DNA of 6,166 nt from Parcubacteria group bacterium (lineage in GTDB: Bacteria > Patescibacteriota > Minisyncoccia > Phycocordibacterales > CALRHW01), in NCBI GenBank assembly GCA_943359555.1, contig CALRHW010000031.1, positions 1-6,166 on the forward strand. The letters run 5' to 3'. The stretch's first letter is position 1. Every line of letters starts with the position of its first letter. The position numbers were made by a program, and so were the translations under genes. The notes below the pieces were generated by a model, which saw only the letters and a list, made by a program, of their open reading frames with translations, had not been told where the DNA came from and made no database searches. Shown here piece after piece: positions 1 through 4,303 of this stretch.

Positions 1-2
1 CC

Positions 3-1109
3 ATAACTTTATTTGGCGATTTGAATAAAAACTTATTGCGTCGATGGTACATAACGCTTGAAAATGATTTTTTTGTTATGACTTATCTAGGAGTTTTGAA
101 AAAATTACTTGACGAAAAGACTCTTCAGTATGCAATAACTTTCCCAAGCAAGGCAACGGAGCAAGTAAATGCTCTCTCATCTCTTGCTAGGGCAATGTCT
201 ACCAATACTCAATTATGGTTAACAGTCGAAAACGACAATGTACAGATGTTTGATGTGGAGCTAAAAAAGAATCTGGTGATATCAAAAGAACTTGATAGAT
301 ATCTACAAACATTTGGCGGTAGATTCGCAAACGAATTGAAACTTGAATCAATCGGTGTCGACGAAGATACAAAAAAGCTATTTGCTGTGCTGAAGGTGTA
401 TAAAGATTTTCAGCCGAAACCTCACTTTAATTCAGCAGGTATATCAGTGTCGTTTTTTAAGAGACTCATGGTAAGTAAATTCAGGAAATATTCGTCTCGT
501 CGAGAAGAGTTTCGCTTACTGCGTTCCAATACATTCGGCATGGCACGGCGTCTTTTTAGGCATATGGGTAAACTATTAGCTGAGGGCAAAGTAATTGAAC
601 GCCCTGACGATATTTTTTATCTTCGAATGAATGAAATACTTGATCCTGCCGCTTTGGCAAATAAGGGGTTGAAAGATATAGTCAATAAAAGAAAAACGGA
701 ATATGCTTATTATGAAAAAATTGTACTACCATCACACTTTATAAGCATTAATGGTCAGACTCCCGAAGTTGTAAATCCTGGGAATTTGGAGCGACAGAAA
801 TTGTCTGCTCGTCCCGCATCACAGGGAAAGGTTGCAGGTCGAGTAAGGGTTTTTAGAGAATTTTCCATGCCATCGCAAATCGATTTTGAAATTATGGTAA
901 CATCACACACAGATCCAGGGTGGACATCTCTGATTGCGCTGTCTAAAGGACTTATTATTGAGCACGGTGGAGTATTGTCACATGCCTCAATTGTTGCAAG
1001 AGAATTGGGTATACCTGCTGTAATAGGGGCAGAAAATGCTGTTGATATTTTATCGAATGGACAAATGGTAGAAATTGACGGGTCAGCAGGTACAATCAAG
1101 ATTTTATAA
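3..1109 (+). CDS. PEP-utilising dikinase / rifampicin phosphotransferase-like protein, C-terminal part (5' truncated by window)
   Basis: The reading frame is open to the window edge (I-T-L-F-G-D precede the first TTG), so the gene starts upstream and the TTG at 21 is not a credible start. The last 100 or so residues are a PEP-utilising swivelling phosphohistidine domain, with the motif HGGVLSHASIVARELGIPAV. Its SHAS histidine (codon 981-983) should be the phospho-carrier between ATP and substrate. Before it comes a helical segment with the R-rich pattern and 'PDDIFYLRMNEI' typical of PEP synthase and rifampicin phosphotransferase relatives. The protein ends right after the swivelling domain, so the C-terminal PEP/pyruvate TIM barrel of true PEP synthase is absent; that order fits rifampicin-phosphotransferase-type enzymes. 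An N-terminal ATP-grasp domain is expected outside the window. The substrate is unknown. It is first in a tight operon with a GNAT and a polyprenol-kinase-like gene; the next start lies 2 bp after this stop, suggesting translational coupling. Confidence 0.88.
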   Translation: MTLFGDLNKNLLRRWYITLENDFFVMTYLGVLKKLLDEKTLQYAITFPSKATEQVNALSSLARAMSTNTQLWLTVENDNVQMFDVELKKNLVISKELDRYLQTFGGRFANELKLESIGVDEDTKKLFAVLKVYKDFQPKPHFNSAGISVSFFKRLMVSKFRKYSSRREEFRLLRSNTFGMARRLFRHMGKLLAEGKVIERPDDIFYLRMNEILDPAALANKGLKDIVNKRKTEYAYYEKIVLPSHFISINGQTPEVVNPGNLERQKLSARPASQGKVAGRVRVFREFSMPSQIDFEIMVTSHTDPGWTSLIALSKGLIIEHGGVLSHASIVARELGIPAVIGAENAVDILSNGQMVEIDGSAGTIKIL

Positions 1110-1111
1110 TT

Positions 1112-2116
1112 ATGGAAATAAAAACATACATAGCTGGTTCGAATACGGATGAACTTAAAGACCTTATCAAGAAAAAATATGGAAATATTGGTGGTTTTGA
1201 ATATTTTTTTAACGAATTCAACAAAGCCTTTTCTTACTGTGTGGAGAACAATAATATTCAATTCTTGCCAATTTCCGGATCTGAAAACGGAGAACTGCAG
1301 GCACATGTCGCTCTTATAATTGATAAACGACTTTCAAAAGGCGAAGCATTTTTTGGATTTCTCGAAGTTCCAAATAATCTTGAAGTTTTTGGATCGATGT
1401 GGAATGCCTTAACAAAAGAAGCTCAGAGCAGAGGTATCAGTCTACTTAAAGGTCCGATAAATGGAAGTATCTGGCATCAGTATCGATGTGTGAAAGAGAC
1501 CGACGGCTCACCGTGGTTCAAGACAGAAATGCTAGCGGAAGAATATTATTATAATCTTCTTCAGTCACAGAAACCGCGTGCTGAGATCGAATATTTCTCA
1601 GCTTCACGTGAACCTTATGACATTGTGCTCCAACTTATCAATCCAGAATCTCTTAGTAAGATGAAATCTTACGGTTTTAGCATGAAGGTCGCCGAAGATG
1701 TAACTCCATCTGATTTAAAAATCATTGCAAATATCTCCAGACAAGTTTTCAAAGATAATTGGGGCTACACAGAATTGAATGATCAGGAATTTGCCAGGCT
1801 TTACTCGGCTGGAGAGATAAACAAAAATCTCAATGCACTTTACTTATTATACAAAGGCGATGTCATAATAGGATTTTGCAGTACATTCAAGGAAAATGAC
1901 TCTACACTTTTACTGAAAACAATCTGTGTTCTTCCTGAATACCGCGGCCTTGGTCTCGGTAATGCTCTTGCATATAAGATTCATGAGGATGCAAAAAAAG
2001 ATGGCATTAAAAAGATAATTTATGCCTTGATCAGGGAAGGAAATAGCATCAGTAATTTCCCGAAAGAAGGAACAGTGACTATGCGGCGTTATTCGGCATT
2101 TGAGTTTAAAATATAA
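1112..2116 (+). CDS. GNAT-family N-acyltransferase, probably with two GNAT-like domains
   Basis: This is a 334-residue protein. The C-terminal half has a clear GNAT acetyl-CoA-binding motif A, VLPEYRGLGLGNAL, with R278-G279-L280-G281-L282-G283 fitting R/Q-x-x-G-x-G/A. The preceding strand (LLLKTICVLP) and following helix (AYKIHEDAKKDGI) fit the fold. The N-terminal half contains 'FFGFLEVPN ... AQSRGISLLKGPINGSIWHQYR', which resembles the N-terminal GNAT-like half of YghO-type proteins; that resemblance is from memory. It probably moves an acyl group from acyl-CoA to an amine, with the acceptor unknown. ATG 1112 follows the upstream stop by 2 bp and has no SD, so initiation likely depends on coupling. 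It sits between a dikinase-type phosphotransferase and a membrane polyprenol-kinase-like gene and probably acts on the same product. Fold assignment is firm; specificity is not. Confidence 0.85.
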   Translation: MEIKTYIAGSNTDELKDLIKKKYGNIGGFEYFFNEFNKAFSYCVENNNIQFLPISGSENGELQAHVALIIDKRLSKGEAFFGFLEVPNNLEVFGSMWNALTKEAQSRGISLLKGPINGSIWHQYRCVKETDGSPWFKTEMLAEEYYYNLLQSQKPRAEIEYFSASREPYDIVLQLINPESLSKMKSYGFSMKVAEDVTPSDLKIIANISRQVFKDNWGYTELNDQEFARLYSAGEINKNLNALYLLYKGDVIIGFCSTFKENDSTLLLKTICVLPEYRGLGLGNALAYKIHEDAKKDGIKKIIYALIREGNSISNFPKEGTVTMRRYSAFEFKI

Positions 2117-2121
2117 ATAAA

Positions 2122-2739
2122 ATGGAAATAGCTTTATTAATTATTACCTCAACTATATTTATTGTAGGTACGGAAGTATTGAAGAGAAAATTTGCGCTGC
2201 CGACTGCTTATACAAGAAGATTTATCCATATTGGAACTGCGGCTGTTGCTGGGTTCGCACCTTTGTTTGTTACAAGAGATCAGCTAATAATAGTTTGTAT
2301 ATTTTTTATTGTTTTGTTGCTTCTCGGCCGTTCCTACACATTATTTTCGGCCATTCATGGCGTAGACCGCAAATCATTCGGTGACATTTATTTACCGCTA
2401 GGTGTAATATTATCAGCACTAATTTTCCTGCCCCAATACATACACATCTTTCAATTTGGAATATTCATTATGGGTATCTCTGATGCTGTCGCTGGATTTG
2501 TTGGTGAAAAATTCGACAAACACAATATTGAAGTTTATGGCAATAAAAAAAGTATCGAAGGCTCAGTTGCTTTTTTTGTTTGTAGTTTAATATTGACCCT
2601 TGTCTTCTTCCCGTTTGTTGGTTACCAAATCCTTGTTATTCCTATAGTCCTAACAATGACTGAATTTGGTTTAGTACATGGTTTTGATAATTTGATTTTG
2701 CCCATAATTGCATCATTTTTGGCTCGGTTGTTATTTTGA
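2122..2739 (+). CDS. Dolichol/phytol kinase-like integral membrane protein (CTP-dependent polyprenol kinase family)
   Basis: This 205-residue protein is almost entirely hydrophobic, with about seven or eight membrane segments (roughly 3-19, 38-50, 55-69, 91-104, 108-127, 148-166, 169-181 and 190-204). Family signatures include an N-terminal TRRFIHIGTA (31-40) and KSFGDIYLPLGV (84-95). They continue with GISDAVAGFVGEKF (118-131), the SIEGSVAFF block (144-152), and E181 with 'FDNLILP' (188-194). This order is that of the SEC59 / VTE5 / DGK1 group, relatives of phosphatidate cytidylyltransferase that use CTP to phosphorylate a lipid alcohol such as dolichol or phytol, or diacylglycerol. It is the third gene of the operon, starting 5 bp after the GNAT stop, with no SD. 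A polyprenol or lipid alcohol in the cytoplasmic membrane is the likely substrate (inference). Alternatives are a phosphatidate cytidylyltransferase (CdsA-like) or diacylglycerol kinase. Confidence 0.82.
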   Translation: MEIALLIITSTIFIVGTEVLKRKFALPTAYTRRFIHIGTAAVAGFAPLFVTRDQLIIVCIFFIVLLLLGRSYTLFSAIHGVDRKSFGDIYLPLGVILSALIFLPQYIHIFQFGIFIMGISDAVAGFVGEKFDKHNIEVYGNKKSIEGSVAFFVCSLILTLVFFPFVGYQILVIPIVLTMTEFGLVHGFDNLILPIIASFLARLLF

Positions 2740-2741
2740 AA

Positions 2742-2798
2742 CCCAGTTCTCTGTTTGGGAGAAAAAACACCTGCCGTTTTCACGACAGGTAGTTGTTT
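2742..2798 (+). terminator. Tandem hairpins, probable terminator of the three-gene operon
   Basis: Three bases after the kinase stop is a short hairpin: CCCA (2742-2745) against TGGG (2756-2759), extendable by a G-T pair. A better one follows: ACCTGCCG (2769-2776) pairs with CGACAGGT (2783-2790) around the loop TTTTCA, with one C-A mismatch. It is preceded by an A6 run and followed by the T-rich AGTTGTTTATCTCTTTT. The U-tract is interrupted, so termination may be partial. Position right after the operon supports the call. Confidence 0.5.
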
Positions 2799-2963
2799 AT
2801 CTCTTTTGCTACTGGAGATATGTGATTGCATCTTGTGCTGTGTATGAATCGTTCTCGTCACGCATGAGATGGTGTAAGAAACTAACATCATCCCCGATAG
2901 TTGATGTGTCCCCGATATACTGTACAGACGCAATCGCTGGCGCAACAAGATCAAGTCGGATTC

Positions 2964-3197
2964 ATGAAGAGCCTACTCATAAAGGCTCAAGCAAAAATTC
3001 AATTCAACAAACAGAAAAAGTTAGAAAAAATCATTCAGTTTGCGCAAAAGAAGAAAACTATTACAAACGATGATGTACAGCAACTCTTACGAGTATCTGA
3101 TGCCACTGCGACAAGATATTTAGTGAAGTTAGTACAGCAGGGTCGAATCTCTCGTGTCGGTTCACCACGCGATGCCAAATATCAATTTGTGCGATAA
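2964..3197 (+). CDS. Small winged-helix DNA-binding protein (DeoR/Fic-C-terminal type HTH)
   Basis: This predicted protein has 77 residues. After a basic, helical N-terminus (MKSLLIKAQAK) it has a compact winged-helix pattern. Helix 1 is KKLEKIIQFAQKK (18-30), helix 2 is ITNDDVQQLL (33-42), and the recognition helix is DATATRYLVKLVQQG (46-60). The wing is ISRVGSPRDAKYQF (62-75). This matches the DeoR-type HTH and the HTH often found at the C-terminus of Fic proteins. No sensor, dimerisation or enzyme domain is present, so it is a minimal regulator or a remnant of a larger gene. The start is uncertain: ATG 2964 lacks an SD. ATG 2904 or TTG 2901 in the same frame would add about 20 residues whose sequence looks non-coding; the frame is closed by TAG at 2898. 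The stop lies 8 bp before the first palindromic element, a plausible target of this protein (inference). Confidence 0.6.
   Translation: MKSLLIKAQAKIQFNKQKKLEKIIQFAQKKKTITNDDVQQLLRVSDATATRYLVKLVQQGRISRVGSPRDAKYQFVR
2969..2988 (+). other. Short hairpin at the start of the winged-helix gene
   Basis: GAGCCT (2969-2974) and AGGCTC (2983-2988) form a perfect 6-bp stem with an 8-nt loop beginning 2 bases after the ATG at 2964. In RNA it could mask the start. Its GAGCC/GGCTC core is also the core of the 29-bp palindromes further downstream. Chance occurrence is quite possible. Confidence 0.3.
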
Positions 3198-3205
3198 GAT
3201 ATGTC

Positions 3206-3234
3206 TGTGGCTCAATTCCACCATTTGAGCCACA
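3206..3234 (+). repeat. 29-bp palindromic element, copy 1
   Basis: Arms TGTGGCTCAA (3206-3215) and TTGAGCCACA (3225-3234) are a perfect 10-bp inverted repeat around the 9-nt centre TTCCACCAT. The element lies between the stop of the winged-helix gene and the ATG at 3242, 7 bases before that ATG. It could be a two-half-site operator, with half-site centres about 19 bp apart or nearly two helical turns, or a 5'-leader hairpin. A weak -10-like TAAGAT (3195-3200) precedes it. A second copy lies at 3689-3717 in the opposite orientation. Confidence 0.85.
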
Positions 3235-3241
3235 AAGATTT

Positions 3242-3496
3242 ATGACAAATAATAATCCAGAAGACAACAGAGAAGAAATTGAAGATCTCACACTATTACT
3301 GATTACTCTCACTGCATGGCAGGAAGATATACATGGCGAAAATATTACGCAATCATGGAAAGGCTACGATTTCAGAATTTTAGATGAGTTGAATGAAAAA
3401 GGATATATAGCCGGATCAAAGAGATCAAAATTGGTTATTCTGACTGCTGATGGCGTGAAGAAATCCAAAGAACTTATTGAAAAATATTTGAAATGA
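3242..3496 (+). CDS. Small DUF6429-like protein, function unknown
   Basis: This is an 84-residue acidic/basic protein without signal peptide or membrane segment. After a polar, disordered-looking start (TNNNPEDNREE) comes a helix EDLTLLLITLTAW (14-26), then SWKGYDFRILDELNEKGYI (38-56), a basic SKRSKLVILT (59-68) and the helix ADGVKKSKELIEKYL (69-83). The W-K-G-[YF]-D-[FW]...L-x-E-K-G-x-I...K-x-K-x-V-x-L-T-x-x-G pattern is what I remember of the DUF6429 family; no function is known to me. The arrangement resembles a winged helix, so DNA or protein binding is possible. ATG 3242 has no SD; the palindromic hairpin ends 7 bases upstream and probably controls expression. The stop is TGA. Confidence 0.78.
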   Translation: MTNNNPEDNREEIEDLTLLLITLTAWQEDIHGENITQSWKGYDFRILDELNEKGYIAGSKRSKLVILTADGVKKSKELIEKYLK

Positions 3497-3676
3497 GTTA
3501 AGTGATTTTCAGAATACCACTAAACGTTATCGAGAAGCGGTCGACTTTCGCTTCTTCTCATGGAACATTGTTCGCGGACGGCGGAAGTCGGTTCGGCGAT
3601 TAGCTGTACGGACTGACGACGGACGTGCCACAAACTCTCTGGAAGCGGAAGTGGGCCGCTTTGAGCTTTGCGATTG
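3497..3676. other. GC-rich stretch without a gene, with several potential RNA stems
   Basis: I see no supportable gene between the DUF6429-like stop and the rpsT terminator at 3934. From about 3541 the sequence becomes GC-rich and rich in CGG/GGAC motifs. Stems visible here are GAGAAGCG (3532-3539) with CGCTTCTT (3549-3556), and AAGCGG (3643-3648) with CCGCTT (3656-3661). The first is not followed by a T-run, so it is not a normal terminator. One + frame stays open from about 3492 to the stop at 3774 but has no ATG before 3681. The stretch may be the 5' part of a structured RNA or a degenerate insertion. Confidence 0.4.
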
Positions 3677-3685
3677 TGCTATGAT
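3677..3685 (+). promoter_or_regulatory. Candidate extended -10 promoter element before palindrome copy 2
   Basis: TGC-TATGAT fits an extended -10 box (TGn-TATAAT, one mismatch in the hexamer). No good -35 is present at normal spacing; TTGAGC at 3661-3666 leaves only 13 bases. Transcription would begin around 3692, inside the left arm of the palindrome. The palindrome is therefore placed either as an operator over the start site or as the 5' hairpin of the transcript. Confidence 0.4.
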
Positions 3686-3688
3686 GCT

Positions 3689-3717
3689 TGTGGCTCAAAT
3701 GGTGGAAATGAGCCACA
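3689..3717 (-). repeat. 29-bp palindromic element, copy 2 (opposite orientation)
   Basis: This is TGTGGCTCA (3689-3697), centre AAATGGTGGAA, then TGAGCCACA (3709-3717). It equals the reverse complement of copy 1 at 28 of 29 positions; the single change (T to A in the right arm) shortens the perfect stem from 10 to 9 bp. The preserved asymmetric centre (ATGGTGGAA) shows a shared origin rather than two unrelated palindromes. Confidence 0.85.
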
Positions 3718-3813
3718 TCGAACCCGCCCCCGCCCCAAAAAAACAGAAGGAGGACGGCACGGCATTCCTCCCCTAAAACCCCTCCTGCCGTGCCGTCCGA
3801 CACAACTTTTTTT
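3692..3813 (+). ncRNA. Candidate small structured RNA with its own promoter and terminator
   Basis: The order here is that of an intergenic small RNA. An extended -10 box (3677-3685) leads into a hairpin made from palindrome copy 2 and then a single-stranded C-rich linker (CCCGCCCCCGCCCC, 3723-3736). After A7 comes a strong 13-bp GC hairpin (3752-3764 with 3786-3798), and T7 ends it at 3813. No convincing ORF exists in the stretch; the only in-frame candidate (ATG 3681 to TAA 3774) begins inside the -10 box. The transcript would be about 120 nt. I recognise no Rfam family here. Alternatives are that the block is the end of an inserted element, or simply two unrelated hairpins. Confidence 0.35.
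3737..3813 (+). terminator. A7 - 13-bp GC hairpin - T7, terminator-like structure
   Basis: GGACGGCACGGCA (3752-3764) and TGCCGTGCCGTCC (3786-3798) are perfectly complementary around a 21-nt loop (3765-3785). Eight unpaired bases on each side separate the stem from A7 (3737-3743) and T7 (3807-3813), which could also pair. The layout is symmetric, so it could act on both strands. The gap between stem and T-run is larger than in a classic intrinsic terminator, which lowers confidence in that role but not in the structure. Confidence 0.5.
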
Positions 3814-3933
3814 GAGATTGCGACAAAAAGGAAAAAAGTCGAGCAAGGCGAGTCCGCATTTCATTTAAGGAAAAATCAATCAGGATTTTCGGCAAAAAAT
3901 GTTCGAACTTCATTCAAAAATCCGCACAATTAT

Positions 3934-3961
3934 AAAAAACTACCCACTTGGGTAGTTTTTT
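3934..3961 (-). terminator. Strong bidirectional intrinsic terminator downstream of rpsT
   Basis: A6-CTACCC (3934-3945) and GGGTAG-T6 (3950-3961) form a 12-bp perfect stem around the 4-nt loop ACTT. Read on the minus strand it begins 5 bases after the rpsT stop and ends in a T6 run, as expected of a Rho-independent terminator. The mirror form on the plus strand would also stop transcription coming from the island. Confidence 0.9.
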
Positions 3962-3966
3962 CTATC

Positions 3967-4230
3967 TTAAACCATCTTTTTTATTACCGCAGAGAGTCGT
4001 GCCTTTTTGCGAGAAGCTGTGTTTTTCTTTATAAGTCCTGTTTTTGCAGCTTTATCTAGAGTTTTTTGGATTTGCGCCATGTGCTTTTGCGCGTCTTTTT
4101 TATTGCCTTCTGCGACAAGCTTTTTAAACTTTTTCATAACGCCTTGCACCGCGTCCTTTTTGCGCATATTAAAAACTCGCTTTCGTGCTGAGTTTCTAAG
4201 GGCTTTTTTTGCTGAGCTTGTAATCGGCAT
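3967..4230 (-). CDS. rpsT: 30S ribosomal protein S20
   Basis: This protein has 87 residues, the usual size for S20, is very basic and almost all helical. It begins MPITSSAKKALRNSARKR, matching the S20 N-terminal 'SAKK..R' pattern. It ends with AKTGLIKKNTASRKKARLSA, the family's 'K-G-x-I-x-K-N-x-A-x-R-K-K-[SA]-R-L' signature. S20 binds 16S rRNA early in small-subunit assembly. The gene stands alone on the minus strand, divergent from ruvA across a 73-bp gap, and ends at a strong terminator. The ATG at 4230 is fixed by the conserved N-terminus; no SD precedes it. Confidence 0.97.
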   Translation of the reverse strand: MPITSSAKKALRNSARKRVFNMRKKDAVQGVMKKFKKLVAEGNKKDAQKHMAQIQKTLDKAAKTGLIKKNTASRKKARLSAVIKKMV

Positions 4231-4234
4231 AATT

Positions 4235-4283
4235 TATATATTTAATGTAAAAACATCGTAACAAATATCGCTCAAAAAGGCAA
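4235..4283 (-). promoter_or_regulatory. Candidate rpsT promoter(s)
   Basis: Read on the minus strand there are two overlapping candidates. One is TTGCCT (4278-4283), a 17-bp spacer and TACGAT (4255-4260), giving a leader of about 18 nt. The other is TTGTTA (4259-4264), an 18-bp spacer and TATATA (4235-4240), which would place the start at or next to the ATG (leaderless). Each hexamer matches 4 of 6 consensus bases. The sequence does not decide between them. Confidence 0.4.
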
Positions 4284-4287
4284 ATTC

Positions 4288-4296
4288 TGCTATCAT
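4288..4296 (+). promoter_or_regulatory. Candidate extended -10 promoter of ruvA
   Basis: TGC-TATCAT matches an extended -10 element (TATAAT with one change). Only 7 bases separate it from the ATG at 4304, so the expected start point falls on or one base before the A of ATG, giving a leaderless mRNA. No recognisable -35 is present, as is tolerated with an extended -10. It overlaps the divergent rpsT promoter region. Confidence 0.5.
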
Positions 4297-4303
4297 TACA
4301 GCC

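Noticed and set aside
21..23. TTG at 21 as the start of the first gene
   Set aside because: The frame is open upstream to the window edge and the protein lacks its N-terminal ATP-binding part, so the gene is cut by the window.
2708..3073. Plus-strand ORF of 121 codons
   Set aside because: It starts inside the kinase gene, runs through the terminator hairpins and overlaps the winged-helix gene in another frame; its sequence looks like random translation.
3206..3234. Palindrome copy 1 as a tRNA T-arm or D-arm (GTGG-CTCAATT-CCAC resembles a T-arm)
   Set aside because: No acceptor stem, anticodon arm or 3' end can be placed around it on either strand.
3061..3312. Minus-strand ORF of 83 codons with a GGIEPQTY-like stretch
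   Set aside because: It is antisense to two better supported genes, and the peptide is just the palindromic element read in one frame.
3206..3717. A complete insertion sequence bounded by the two palindromes
   Set aside because: There is no transposase gene between them and no target-site duplication outside them; a non-autonomous element stays possible and is given only as a hypothesis.
3700..3735. tRNA on the minus strand suggested by GGGTTCGAT near 3717-3726
   Set aside because: The bases after the putative loop do not pair with the stem and no cloverleaf forms.
3600..3868. Short ORFs on both strands across the GC-rich block (66, 67 and 61 codons)
   Set aside because: They overlap each other, have low-complexity composition from the C-rich and hairpin sequence, and match no family I recognise.
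3901..3908. GTTCGAAC, a perfect 8-bp palindrome, as a LexA-type operator
   Set aside because: It is too short, matches no SOS box layout, and is not placed before a gene start.
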